A DNA stretch of 64,000 bases from Methanothrix harundinacea (GCA_002506535.1 DAXT01000005.1:32209-96208); one strand, 5' to 3'; shown: positions 41,518 to 49,837, counted from the first letter of the stretch. The notes: a model not told the origin generated them from the letters alone. Program-made: numbers and translations.

Positions 41518-43509
41518 TCACAGAGTTTTCGTCTCCATCTCCTTCTCCCTCATCTCTTTCTCCAGCCTCTTGACCGTATCTCTAAGCTGTATAGCCCTCT
41601 CGAAGTCCAGGGCGTCAGCCGCCTCCCTCATCTGGGCCTCCAGCTCTATCACCACGTTCGGGATATCCGACTTCGGGATGTGCCTCGTCTCGGTGATCTC
41701 GACCTCCTTCTCCCGGATCGGCTTTATTATCGTCTTGGGGACGATGCCGTGCTCCTGGTTATACCTCATCTGGAGGGCCCGCCTCTCCTCGGTCTTTCTT
41801 ACCGCCCCCCGGACCGAGTCGGTCAGTCGATCGGCGTAGAGGACGACCCGGGAGTTGGCGTTCCGCGACGCCCTGCCGATCGTCTGGATGAGACTCCTCT
41901 CGTCCCTGAGGAAACCCTCCTTGTCGGCGTCCAGAATCCCAATGAACCCCACCTCGGGGATGTCGAGCCCCTCCCGGAGGAGGTTGATTCCCACCAGGAC
42001 GTCGAACTTTCCGAGGCGCAGTTCGCGGATGATCTCGGTCCTCTCGATCGTCTCGATCTCGGAGTGGAGGTAGCGGGCCCGTATCCCGTTCTTTGCGAGG
42101 TAGTCCGTCAGCTCTTCTGCGAGCTTCTTGGTCAGGGTCGTCACCAGGGCACGATCCCCGATCTCGACGACTTTCTCTATCTCGAGCATCACGTCCCGGA
42201 CCTGCCCCTCGGCGGGTCGGACCTCGACCTCAGGGTCGAGGAGGCCCGTCGGCCGGATGATCTGATCGACCACCTGGCTGGACCTCTCCAGCTCGTAGGG
42301 GCCGGGGGTCGCCGAGACGAATATCACCCTCTTCATGAAACGCTCGAACTCCTCGAACCGAAGGGGCCGGTTGTCGTAGGCGCTTGCAAGCCTAAAACCG
42401 TAGTCGACGAGGCTCTTCTTCCTGGACCGATCCCCCTTGTACATCGCCCGGAGCTGGGGGATCGTCTGGTGGCTCTCATCGATGACGAGGAGGAAGTCGT
42501 CGGGGAAATAGTCCAGGAGGCAGTAGGGCGGCTCGCCGGCCTTGCGGCCGTCGAAGTGGCGGGAGTAGTTCTCGATACCCTTGCAGCTTCCCGTCTCTTC
42601 GATCATCTCGAGGTCGTAGAGCGTCCTCTGCCGCAATCGGTGGGCCTCCAGCATATCGAGCTCCTGCAGCCTCTCCTCCAGCTCCTCCTGGATCGATAGA
42701 ATCGCCCCCTTCTGCTCCTCCTCGGGGATGACGTAGTGACGGGCGGGGTAGACGTAGAAGTACCTCATGTCCTCGCGGAGGGCGCCGGTCTGCCGGTCGA
42801 TCTCCGATATCCTCTCCACCTCGTCGCCGAATAGTTCAATCCTCACGATCTCGTCGAAGTAGCCGGGGACGAGGTCGATCGTCTCCCCCTTGGCCCGGAA
42901 CCGCCCGGGAATAAGCTCGAAGTCATTTCTCTCGTACTGGATCGCTACGAGCCTCTCGAGGATCTCCCTTCGGGATATTTGGTCGCCGACCTTCAGCTCA
43001 AAGCCCATCTTCATGAAGTTCTCGGGGTTTCCAAGGCCGTAGATGCAGGAGACGGAGGCGACGACGATGACGTCCTGCCGCGACAGGAGAGAGGCGGTCG
43101 CCGCCAGGCGCATCTGCTCGATCTTGGGGTTGATGGAGGAGTCTTTTTCGATGTACTGGTCTTTAGCCGGGATGTAGGACTCGGGCTGGTAGTAGTCGTA
43201 GTAGGAGACGAAGTACTCGACCCGGTTCTCGGGGAAGAACTCCCTAAATTCGTTGTAGAGCTGGGCAGCGAGGGTCTTGTTATGGGCGATGACGAGGGTA
43301 GGCTTCTTGACGGCGTCGATGACCTTGGCTACGGTGTAGGTCTTCCCCGAGCCGGTGACTCCGAGGAGGGTCTGGAGCCGGTGGCCGGAGGCCAGCCCAG
43401 AGACGAGCTTATCGATAGCCCCGGGCTGGGAGCCCTTCGGCTCGAATTCGGAGGCGATGGCGAACTGGGGATCCGGGGAGGGATCAGGGGGATGGGTCGA
43501 TCTCATCAT
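41518..43509 (-). CDS. uvrB: excinuclease ABC subunit B
   Basis: The damage-verifying helicase of bacterial-type nucleotide excision repair, acquired by several methanogens from bacteria. About 663 residues. Walker A TLLGVTGSGKTYTVAKV; the beta-hairpin region YVSYYDYYQPESYIPAKDQYIEKDSSINPKIEQMR; DEXH box VIDESHQT; later helicase motifs VGINLLREGLDIPEVGFIGILDADKEGFLRDERSLIQTIGRASRN; and a C-terminal UVR domain (MREAADALDFERAIQLRDTVKRLE). The family begins about at FAIASEFEPKGSQPGAI, so I prefer ATG at 43509. The open frame goes on to a GTG (43581) overlapping the stop of the TPR gene, so coupling is possible. UvrA and UvrC are not here. Confidence 0.94.
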   Translation of the reverse strand: MMRSTHPPDPSPDPQFAIASEFEPKGSQPGAIDKLVSGLASGHRLQTLLGVTGSGKTYTVAKVIDAVKKPTLVIAHNKTLAAQLYNEFREFFPENRVEYFVSYYDYYQPESYIPAKDQYIEKDSSINPKIEQMRLAATASLLSRQDVIVVASVSCIYGLGNPENFMKMGFELKVGDQISRREILERLVAIQYERNDFELIPGRFRAKGETIDLVPGYFDEIVRIELFGDEVERISEIDRQTGALREDMRYFYVYPARHYVIPEEEQKGAILSIQEELEERLQELDMLEAHRLRQRTLYDLEMIEETGSCKGIENYSRHFDGRKAGEPPYCLLDYFPDDFLLVIDESHQTIPQLRAMYKGDRSRKKSLVDYGFRLASAYDNRPLRFEEFERFMKRVIFVSATPGPYELERSSQVVDQIIRPTGLLDPEVEVRPAEGQVRDVMLEIEKVVEIGDRALVTTLTKKLAEELTDYLAKNGIRARYLHSEIETIERTEIIRELRLGKFDVLVGINLLREGLDIPEVGFIGILDADKEGFLRDERSLIQTIGRASRNANSRVVLYADRLTDSVRGAVRKTEERRALQMRYNQEHGIVPKTIIKPIREKEVEITETRHIPKSDIPNVVIELEAQMREAADALDFERAIQLRDTVKRLEKEMREKEMETKTL

Positions 43510-43577
43510 GGAAATGCACTTTATCAGAATTGTTCGAGGGGATGCCTGAGAAGAAGGAAGGATCACCCTCGGTTCCT

Positions 43578-44363
43578 TCACCCCTTCTTCAAATCATCCA
43601 GGTACTCCAGGGTCCTCTTCTTCATCTCCCGGGCTTCATTGCCGGTGGGGTCGAGGAGGATCGCCCGGTCGAAGGACTCCACCGCCTCCTCGTACCTCTC
43701 CAGGCCCAGAAGGGCGATACCCCTCACCATCCAGCCGGGGACGAAGTCGGGCATCTCCTCGACCAGCTCCTCGGCGAGGTCAACGACGTCGTCGTACCTC
43801 TTCAGCTTCGAGAGGGGTCCGAGCTTGTTGAACTTGTAGCTAGCCTCGTCGGGTTCGAGCTCCAGGAGGAAGTCGAGGAAATCGATCGTAGCCTGGTAGT
43901 CCCCCCGGTCGTATATCGCCCCCGCCAGGTCGTTCCACTCCTCGGGGTCTCTGAGGGCCGGGGCCTGGCTGACGCCCTGACGATACGCCTCCATCGCCTC
44001 CTCGATCCGGTAGAGGTTTCGCAGGGTCATAACCTTCGATATCCAGCCCCGGACGTGGTCGGGCTTCGCCTCGATGGCTTTATCGAAGAACTCCAGCGCC
44101 CCCTCATCGTCGTTCTTGAGGGAGGATATCCCCCCGAGGAGGTCCAGGAGCTCGGGATCGTCGGGACGGAGGTCGACGGCCCTCTCGGCGCAGGACTGCC
44201 CCTCGTCGAGCCTTCCTGCCCCCAGGTACGCCACCGCCAGCTTGTACCACGCCTCGACGTCGGAGGGGTCTATATCGACGAAGCCCTTGAAGAACTCCAC
44301 CGCCTCTTCGAACCTGTCCGTATGCATCAGGAAGATGCCATCTTCAAACCTCTTCTCTGCCAT
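43578..44363 (-). CDS. tetratricopeptide-repeat protein
   Basis: A 261-residue soluble protein made of about six TPR motifs, recognisable from the repeating W/Y-x-x-L-x-x-Y/A pattern: AWYKLAVAYLGAGRLDEGQSCAERAVDL, LLDLLGGISSLKNDDEGALEFFDKAIEAKPD, GWISKVMTLRNLYRIEEAMEAYRQG, and GWMVRGIALLGLERYEEAVESFDRAILLDPTG. It probably scaffolds protein contacts; the partners are unknown. It lies directly upstream of uvrB on the same strand with touching frames; a functional tie to repair is possible but unproven. Confidence 0.88.
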   Translation of the reverse strand: MAEKRFEDGIFLMHTDRFEEAVEFFKGFVDIDPSDVEAWYKLAVAYLGAGRLDEGQSCAERAVDLRPDDPELLDLLGGISSLKNDDEGALEFFDKAIEAKPDHVRGWISKVMTLRNLYRIEEAMEAYRQGVSQAPALRDPEEWNDLAGAIYDRGDYQATIDFLDFLLELEPDEASYKFNKLGPLSKLKRYDDVVDLAEELVEEMPDFVPGWMVRGIALLGLERYEEAVESFDRAILLDPTGNEAREMKKRTLEYLDDLKKG

Positions 44364-44429
44364 CTTTTATGCGCCTCCTGGGACGAGATCTCCGGCCACT
44401 GGGGGCCGGCCTCTTGATAGTCTATAGCC

Positions 44430-44504
44430 CCTATCTGTCTATCGGCCTGATTGGTCAATCAGGCTGATCGGTAAATCGACCTGTCCGGTCAAATAGACAG
44501 ATCG
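44430..44504. repeat. nested inverted repeats in an intergenic region
   Basis: Between the TPR and MtrA genes. GCCTGATTG and CAATCAGGC (44445-44464) form a perfect palindrome with 2 bases between. Around it, TCTGTCTAT (44433-44441) and ATAGACAGA (44496-44504) form perfect outer arms. Several ATCGGNC words recur up to about 44600. Could be an RNA structure or regulator-binding array. Confidence 0.55.
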
Positions 44505-44601
44505 GTCCATCGGCCTTCAGCTTCAAACACCCCGGATCTGGCTCCATATTATAAAAGCCTCCTTCATAGCCGGATCGTTCCATCGGCCGTCAATAGGTCG
44601 A

Positions 44602-45258
44602 TCAGGATGGAGCCGGACCATCTATCGCCTCCGCCACCACCCAGGCGGAGGCGTCGAGGACGACCCCCTCGCCGAAGACGGCGTCGCCAGACGACGCCCC
44701 CTCCCTCGGCCGCATTGCCCTCTTCTTCACCACCTCCATCGGCAGCTCAGGGAAGGGCTCCGATAGGGATCGATGCTCTCGGACGATCCCCTCGATCTCG
44801 CCCTCGTCGACGAGGCCGATCCGGTCGATCAGCTCCACCTGCCTCTGGAACCTCTCGATCGCCTCTTTCGGGAGGTTCTCGATGAAGGGGATCGCCCCCC
44901 TGGAGCCTATGATCCTCCCGTCTGCGTCGATCCCGTTCTTGTGGAGGGCGATGATGGAGTCGCCGGGAAGGTGCCCCTTCGACTCATCGCCGCAGATGAG
45001 GAGGAACCGGATGTTGGTGTTGGAGATGAGGTTGGCGACGACCTTCTCCACCCCCAGGTTCTCCGTCTTGCAGGGGCCCCAGATCGCCGAACCCTTTGCC
45101 ATAAGGTGGCTTGCGAGGGTCACCACCGCGATCCTTGAATCGGGATCGCCGAGGCTATAATCCCCCCTCAGGGGAGGCCAGCTCCCGGGATCGCGGCGCC
45201 GAAGATCCCCCCCCTTATCGCCATCATCTGAAATGGCGGAACGTTTCCCGGTCATCAA
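44602..45258 (-). CDS. mtrA: stand-alone soluble MtrA homologue
   Basis: A corrinoid-protein homologue of subunit A of methyl-tetrahydromethanopterin:coenzyme M methyltransferase. The MtrA core is unmistakable: WPPLRGDYSLGDPDSRIAVVTLASHL, GPCKTENLGVEKVVANLISNTNIRFLLICGDESKGHLPG (the His of GH is the expected cobalt ligand), IIGSRGAIPFIENLPKEAIERFQRQVELID. The 218-residue protein lacks the C-terminal membrane helix of the Mtr-complex subunit, and the other mtr genes are absent around it. It is thus a probably cytoplasmic paralogue, perhaps for an alternative methyl transfer. The N-terminal 25 residues are polar and atypical. AT-rich TTTAAA elements about 30 bases upstream mark its promoter. 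Confidence 0.85.
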   Translation of the reverse strand: MMTGKRSAISDDGDKGGDLRRRDPGSWPPLRGDYSLGDPDSRIAVVTLASHLMAKGSAIWGPCKTENLGVEKVVANLISNTNIRFLLICGDESKGHLPGDSIIALHKNGIDADGRIIGSRGAIPFIENLPKEAIERFQRQVELIDRIGLVDEGEIEGIVREHRSLSEPFPELPMEVVKKRAMRPREGASSGDAVFGEGVVLDASAWVVAEAIDGPAPS

Positions 45259-45465
45259 CCCCTCTATCGAGTTGATAGTTTAAATCCTTTAAACCGCCTG
45301 GATCCCGGCGAAGGGCAGGGCGATCTCATCTACCAGAAGCTTATATACCAAAACGGCGGAGATGGAGATTAATTGGGAAAGTCTGTAAAGGCCGACCATG
45401 CGGCATACGTCGAATAGACGAGAGAGAATAGATAAACCGGCAAAGAGGATGGTGTAAACTGGAAG

Positions 45466-45873
45466 ATGGCATCTTACGAGGATAGGATTCTCAAGGCGAT
45501 AAGGGATTCTGAGGTCGGCCTCACCACCGTCGACGTTGCAAAGCAGGCTGGGGTGAGCAAGACCACCGCCATAAAGTACCTCTCAGTCCTGAAATCAGAA
45601 GGCAAATGCCAGTTTGCAGAGGTCGGCCCCTCCAAGCTCTGGAGGTCGGCCTATGGCAACGATGGAGCTTTGTCCGCGGAATATCTCGAATCTTGCGAGG
45701 CGGACGAGGCAGCCGCTAGGAGCTGCGAGGCCGTTGAAGGGGCTCCCCTAAATCTATCGATAGTCGCCCAGCTTGAGGAGCTCTCAGACGACGTCACCAT
45801 CTCGATGTCCTTCAGGGTAAAACCTGAGAAGGTGGAGACTATCATGAACCTTTTGAAGAGGTCCTCACAATAG
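45466..45873 (+). CDS. winged-helix transcriptional regulator
   Basis: A 135-residue protein whose first 65 residues are a winged helix (YEDRILKAIRDSEVGLTTVDVAKQAGVSKTTAIKYLSVLKSEGKCQFAEVGPSKLWR). The middle is acidic with two cysteines (SCEADEAAARSCEAVEG), and the C-terminal 35 residues (LEELSDDVTISMSFRVKPEKVETIMNLLKRS) form a predicted alpha/beta tail. It immediately precedes the GvpD-like ATPase gene on the same strand, which has its own promoter. This regulator/P-loop pairing suggests common signalling. A TTATATACC element lies about 120 bases upstream. Confidence 0.78.
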   Translation: MASYEDRILKAIRDSEVGLTTVDVAKQAGVSKTTAIKYLSVLKSEGKCQFAEVGPSKLWRSAYGNDGALSAEYLESCEADEAAARSCEAVEGAPLNLSIVAQLEELSDDVTISMSFRVKPEKVETIMNLLKRSSQ

Positions 45874-45929
45874 ATCGGTTTGCCGCAGAGATCCCAGCGG
45901 GGCGGGATCTTAACCATCGAAAATTAGAC

Positions 45930-45938
45930 TTATATATG
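45930..45938 (+). promoter_or_regulatory. TATA box of the GvpD-like ATPase gene
   Basis: TTATATATG 34-42 bases before the ATG at 45972, with GGAGATC at 45961-45967 as the ribosome-binding site. Indicates independent transcription from the upstream regulator gene. Confidence 0.6.
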
Positions 45939-45971
45939 ATACGTGTTAACAACTGACGCGGGAGATCATCG

Positions 45972-47351
45972 ATGCAAGAGATGCGGATACCGTCGGAGAT
46001 CCATAAATTCTTCCAGGCGGAAGAGGGGCAGTCGCTCCTCATCAAGGGGATGCCGGGAACCGGAAAGACTACGCTAGCCCTGGAGATAATGAGCTGCGTC
46101 TGCCAGAGGATGAACGGCATGTACATCTCAACCCGGGTCAATCCCTTGCGGATCTACTCCATCTTCTCATGGATCGAAGAGATCATCCCTAAGAGCAACT
46201 TCATCAACGCCACCCAGAAGATGCTTCTCGAGAGCCTCAAGAACATCGGCCAGGAGGGATCGAACTACGAGGTAGTCCTCGATTTCTTCAAGACGTTTTT
46301 CGATCAGGCCGAAGATATGGACGATCCCATGATCGTCATCGACAGCTGGGACGCCATCATAAACTACACAGCCCAGATACTCGGCGACGCTCAGCACAGC
46401 CTTGAGCAGAGCATCTGCGAGTTCGCCCGGGATATGGGGATCCATCTGATATTCGTCAGCGAGTCGGCGGACCTGCTCCCCCTGGACTACATCGTCGACG
46501 GCGTCGTGACCCTGAAGAACATCAGGATGGCGGGCCACGCCACCGGGAACGGGCGCCAAGAAGGGATGATGACCAGGTACTCCCGGGAGATCGAGCTGGA
46601 GAAATTGAGGTCCGTAGAGATAAAGCAGAAGATCTACACCTGCACCCTCCACGAGGGAAGGTTTCGCTACTTTGAGCCGTCCATCGAAAATTTGAGCCCC
46701 AAGATCAGCATAGTCAGCGACGGTGACCGGATCTCCGACCCCGGGGACGGCCGCATCTCCACCGGGATCGCCGACTTCGACAGGATCACAGGAGGGCTGA
46801 AGCTCGGTTCCTGCAACGTCCTGGAGATCGATCAGGGGGTCGGCAAAAGGTATTATCAGATCCTGACAGCCCTCGCCTCCAACTCCGTAAAGAACGGGAG
46901 AGCTGTCCACATCGTTCCGTCCATCGGCTACCAGCTCACCCCAAGAGACGTCTTCGTCCCCTCCAACGTGATGGTCCTGGAGCCGGAGAGCGATCGAGAC
47001 CGCTGGTACGAGATGCTATTCAAGAACTGGGACCAGTTGAGGGAGAGGACCGGAAGGCCGATATTGAACGTCATGGGCCTCGACTCCATGGAGTTCGCCT
47101 TCGGCTACGAGAGGATGCTCAACGCCACCAGCCGGATGTTCCAGAGATGGAAGGAGACGAGCGATGTCAACGTGGTGGTGGTGAAATCCGGCCAGAAGAG
47201 CATCAGGATGACCTCTCACATAGCCGACACCTATTTCGTCATCAAGGAGCTGAATGGAGGGCTCTGCGTCTACGGCCTCGTTCCCAGGACGGAGCCCCAC
47301 TATATGGTCTGGGACGAGAAGAGCAACATACGACTGGTCCCAATAGTCTGA
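45972..47351 (+). CDS. GvpD-like / RAD55-family P-loop ATPase
   Basis: A 459-residue RecA/KaiC-superfamily protein. The first module starts IPSEIHKFFQAEEGQSLLIKGMPGTGKTTLALEI (Walker A near residue 26) and has PMIVIDSWDAI as Walker B. A basic-charged segment follows, then a second RecA-like module (STGIADFDRITGGLKLGSCNVLEIDQGVGKRYYQILTAL, about residue 262) with a degraded P-loop. This layout and the N-terminus resemble GvpD, the gas-vesicle repressor, but no gas-vesicle structural genes are present. Many archaea use such proteins in motility or signalling control. Function here is open. Confidence 0.8.
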   Translation: MQEMRIPSEIHKFFQAEEGQSLLIKGMPGTGKTTLALEIMSCVCQRMNGMYISTRVNPLRIYSIFSWIEEIIPKSNFINATQKMLLESLKNIGQEGSNYEVVLDFFKTFFDQAEDMDDPMIVIDSWDAIINYTAQILGDAQHSLEQSICEFARDMGIHLIFVSESADLLPLDYIVDGVVTLKNIRMAGHATGNGRQEGMMTRYSREIELEKLRSVEIKQKIYTCTLHEGRFRYFEPSIENLSPKISIVSDGDRISDPGDGRISTGIADFDRITGGLKLGSCNVLEIDQGVGKRYYQILTALASNSVKNGRAVHIVPSIGYQLTPRDVFVPSNVMVLEPESDRDRWYEMLFKNWDQLRERTGRPILNVMGLDSMEFAFGYERMLNATSRMFQRWKETSDVNVVVVKSGQKSIRMTSHIADTYFVIKELNGGLCVYGLVPRTEPHYMVWDEKSNIRLVPIV

Positions 47352-47372
47352 ACCTTGATGATCCGGAACGGA

Positions 47373-47759
47373 TCATACCCAGCGGTAGCCGTCGGTCATG
47401 ATCTCCTTCTTCCAGATGGGAGCCCTCGTCTTTATCTCCTCCAGAATATGTATGCACCCTTGAAACGCCTCGCCCCTGGAGGCTGCGGTGCACGCTATTA
47501 CGACGATATCGTCACCCACCGAGAGGTTTGCGACCCTGTGGATCACCTCGACGGATTTGAGATGGAACCGCTCCGTCGCCTCGTCCCGGATCTTCTCCAG
47601 CTCAGGGAGAGCCACCTCCCGGTAGGTCTCCACCTCCATCCCGACGATCCCGTCGTCCCTGACCGTCCCCAGGAATACCACCAGGGCACCGGCATCGGGC
47701 CGCTTCGCTTCTGCCACCACCTCTTCGATGGAGAAATCTTCTTCTCTTATATCGATCAG
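47373..47759 (-). CDS. moaE: molybdopterin synthase catalytic subunit MoaE, probable CTG start
   Basis: The large subunit of molybdopterin synthase: it inserts two sulfurs, delivered by thiocarboxylated MoaD, into precursor Z. Family features: GALVVFLGTVRDD, LKSVEVIHRVANLSVGDDIVVIACTAASRGEAFQGC, and the catalytic-lysine region TRAPIWKKE. An annotation from GTG at 47720 (115 residues) would lose the conserved N-terminus; in the same frame upstream the DNA reads IDIREEDFSIEEVVAEA, typical for MoaE, and no ATG/GTG/TTG exists before the TGA at 47765. GGAGG lies 8 bases before CTG at 47759-47757, so CTG initiation (128 residues) is likely. It follows DUF1890-DUF1894 on the same strand. Confidence 0.88.
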   Translation of the reverse strand: MIDIREEDFSIEEVVAEAKRPDAGALVVFLGTVRDDGIVGMEVETYREVALPELEKIRDEATERFHLKSVEVIHRVANLSVGDDIVVIACTAASRGEAFQGCIHILEEIKTRAPIWKKEIMTDGYRWV

Positions 47760-47803
47760 AGCTCAAGCCTCCGGATTCAGCCTCGAGATGAGAGGGGCAT
47801 CCC

Positions 47804-48076
47804 TCATCTCTTCGCCCTCAGCTTCTTGATCTCATCTCCCCCCTCCATCCTCATGACGTAGGTCCCGTAGCAGGGCTTTGTATAGGGGATTATCACATCA
47901 TCCCCCTCGACGCCGACGAAAAGCGGCGGGACCCCGATGAGGAAGGTGTCGAAGATCCTGTAGCCGGGGGGGACCTCGATAACCTCTTTAAATTTATTTC
48001 TTATGTACTCTCTCGCCTCTTTGAAAGAGCACTGGGATAGGAGGATTTCGTACTTCATCTCATCGATACAGCTCAA
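47804..48076 (-). CDS. DUF1894 methanogen-specific protein
   Basis: A 90-residue protein of the DUF1894 family, found in methanogens and uncharacterised. Conserved segments: SCIDEMKYEILLSQCSFKEAREYI, PPGYRIFDTFLIGVPPLFVGVEGD and IIPYTKPCYGTYVMRMEG, with three cysteines. Its TTG start overlaps the stop of DUF1890 by four bases, so the two are translationally coupled, as the two families usually occur together. moaE follows 44 bases downstream. A role in methanogenesis-enzyme maturation is often suspected from distribution only. Confidence 0.9.
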   Translation of the reverse strand: MSCIDEMKYEILLSQCSFKEAREYIRNKFKEVIEVPPGYRIFDTFLIGVPPLFVGVEGDDVIIPYTKPCYGTYVMRMEGGDEIKKLRAKR

Positions 48077-48552
48077 TCGATCACCTCATCTATCAGCTTC
48101 TTGAGGGGCGTTGGGTTGTGGACCGCTTTCGCCACCAGCTTTCTGCAGTCGAACTCCACCGTCTCGGCCAGATCTTCGGCGCCCCTCCCGAATATGAGAA
48201 GGAAGAGCTTCGCCTTTGAGATGTAGCTGACCGTCCCGGCGTAGGTCACCCCGGCGTCGCTGTGGGCGAAGGCAAAGCAGAGGTCGAAGTCGGTCTTCCC
48301 CTCCGAGATGGAGGCGATACAACGGTCGATGTTCATAGTCTCGCCGAGGTAGTGCCCCTCGGGATCGGCGAGCTTCGCGAGCTTGAGGGCGGCGCCGGTT
48401 CCCGCCACCACCACATCGTCCCCCCTCCTCCTCAGCCTGAAGGATAGGTATAGGGCGATGCTTGTCTGGACCGGAACCTCAGGGCAGCCCAGGAGAATGA
48501 GGACCCTCCTCCCGGATCTCGCCGTCGGCGCCACTTCACCAGAACTTTCCAT
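48073..48552 (-). CDS. DUF1890 methanogen-specific protein
   Basis: A 159-residue DUF1890 protein, restricted to methanogens as far as known. It has an alpha/beta pattern reminiscent of flavodoxin/Rossmann domains: VLILLGCPEVPVQTSIALYLSFRLRRRGDDVVVAGTGAALKLAKLADPEGHYLG, DFDLCFAFAHSDAGVTYAGTVSYIS and KLFLLIFGRG. The CPE cysteine is conserved in the family. No ribosome-binding site is seen; a TTTAAG element about 30 bases upstream suggests a leaderless transcript. Function unknown. It heads a DUF1890-DUF1894-moaE unit that lies 326 bases downstream of ycaO-tfuA-moaD. Confidence 0.9.
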   Translation of the reverse strand: MESSGEVAPTARSGRRVLILLGCPEVPVQTSIALYLSFRLRRRGDDVVVAGTGAALKLAKLADPEGHYLGETMNIDRCIASISEGKTDFDLCFAFAHSDAGVTYAGTVSYISKAKLFLLIFGRGAEDLAETVEFDCRKLVAKAVHNPTPLKKLIDEVID

Positions 48553-48878
48553 GACATACCATCGGCGGAAAGCCTACTTAAATCTCTCTTCTGGGAGAGA
48601 CGGTACCACCCTCTCCGGGATGGCGGTGGGGGGCCGGGCATCGAAGTCTGGGATGGCTGCCGATTTTTAAGAGGAGTTCTGGAGAAAATTTATCGATGGC
48701 GGCCCCGGTGATGACGGCTTCCTCCGCCGGCCGATCCTCGTCAGCGAAGAGCCACCCTATGGCGAGCGCAGGCGAGATATCCGCGGACGGGAAGGGAGAG
48801 CCGCCTGCGAGGTCTCTCGCCATTCCAGAGCTCCAAAGTCCTCGGACATCCTATCATTTTCCCATTCTATTCAGGCTT
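48553..48878. other. intergenic region between moaD-like and DUF1890 genes
   Basis: About 326 bases. The part next to DUF1890 holds a probable promoter (GATTTAAGTAGG read on the minus strand, about 30 bases before its ATG). The remainder shows no convincing gene, repeat or RNA; overlapping frames translate to Ser/Pro/Arg-rich sequence. Confidence 0.5.
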
Positions 48879-49154
48879 CTAGCCGCCTACAACCGCCGGG
48901 AAGAGGGCCACCTCGTCCCCCTCCAGAAGGCGGGTCTCGGGACCCTTAATGGAGAGGAAGTGCCTCCCGTTGACCATGACGTTGACGTCCTCTCTGATAT
49001 GGCCGGAGGAGTCGAAGATTTGATCTCTCAGGTCGGAGGACCTCGATGCCAGGTTTTCCAACAGGTCGGAGACGGTGGAGCCGGCGGGAAGGTCGACCTC
49101 CACCTTCTCCCCCAGAGGGTTGCGGAACCTGCCGAAGGGCTTCAGCGTTATCAT
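48879..49154 (-). CDS. MoaD/ThiS-family sulfur carrier
   Basis: A 91-residue ubiquitin-like sulfur carrier: ITLKPFGRFRNPLGEKVEVDLPAGSTVSDLLENLASR, VNVMVNGRHFLSIKGPETRLLEGDEVALFPAVVGG. The terminal Gly-Gly, with no residue after it, is the thiocarboxylate-forming site. Its ATG overlaps the tfuA stop in ATGA. MoaD for molybdopterin synthase and sulfide donor to YcaO-TfuA are both possible. The matching MoaE gene lies 1.1 kb downstream in another unit, not beside it. Confidence 0.88.
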   Translation of the reverse strand: MITLKPFGRFRNPLGEKVEVDLPAGSTVSDLLENLASRSSDLRDQIFDSSGHIREDVNVMVNGRHFLSIKGPETRLLEGDEVALFPAVVGG

Positions 49155-49837
49155 GGGATATCTCCAGCCTTCTCTTTTAATAGCTCCATATCAACAGCTA
49201 TCTTTTTTATCCGCTTCAGAGCCAGGACGGCGTCCTCCCTCTTGAGATCTCTCCTCTCAGAAGCAAGAAACCTCCTGAACCCCTCTTCGTCCGCCTTATC
49301 AAGCCCCGTCGCCTCCTCCAGGATCCGGTCGTAGCTCCTCTTTGGGAAGTACAGTGACGATGCCGCCTCGAGGATCAACGCCGCGGCCTCATCATCGATA
49401 TATCCTCCCTTCTCGGCGGCAAGAACGTTATCCCTGATGTTGACCAGGGGCTCGGATAGCGGTCCGTAGCTGATGGGATCGAAGATGAGGGCGACCTCGT
49501 CGTCGGAGATGAGGATCCCGTCCCGGTAGAGGCGGAATATCTCCCCCACACCCTCCATCCCGAAGGGGAGGAGTTCCGCTGCTCTGAGAGCTCCCATGCT
49601 GGAGGCGCCGACGACGTAGACCCCCATCTCCAGGACGGCGAGGACCTCCTTGTGGCCGACGGCGCTATCCTGGAAGAAGACCCCGTCGATGATCCCGATG
49701 ATCCGGGCCCCCTCCTCCGCCGCCCTGAAGACGTCCCCCCTCCGCGCGGGGGGCCTGTAGTCGGCGGCGAGGACCGCCTCCGCCCCGGCTCTATCGAGGC
49801 TCGGCCCGAGAAAGACGACGATGTCTTTTGACCTCAT
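49151..49837 (-). CDS. tfuA: TfuA-like protein, MCR thioamidation partner
   Basis: A 228-residue TfuA-domain protein, the partner of YcaO in converting a glycine of McrA to thioglycine (shown genetically for ycaO-tfuA in Methanosarcina acetivorans). Family landmarks: VVFLGPSLDRAGAEAVL, YRPPARRGDVFRAAEEGARIIGIIDGVFF, VLAVLEMGVYVVGASSMGALRAAEL, and GDGILISDDEVALI-like RDGILISDDEVALIFD. GGTGGAGAG precedes the ATG, which lies 47 bases inside the end of ycaO. Its end overlaps the sulfur-carrier gene by four bases, so all three are likely made together. Confidence 0.92.
   Translation of the reverse strand: MRSKDIVVFLGPSLDRAGAEAVLAADYRPPARRGDVFRAAEEGARIIGIIDGVFFQDSAVGHKEVLAVLEMGVYVVGASSMGALRAAELLPFGMEGVGEIFRLYRDGILISDDEVALIFDPISYGPLSEPLVNIRDNVLAAEKGGYIDDEAAALILEAASSLYFPKRSYDRILEEATGLDKADEEGFRRFLASERRDLKREDAVLALKRIKKIAVDMELLKEKAGDIP

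Noticed and set aside
44364..44601. tRNA or rRNA gene in structured intergenic DNA
   Set aside because: The palindromes do not fold into a cloverleaf and there is no T-loop or anticodon arm.
45972..47351. Circadian KaiC
   Set aside because: The second P-loop is degraded and the N-terminus fits GvpD/RAD55-type proteins better; no kaiA/kaiB.
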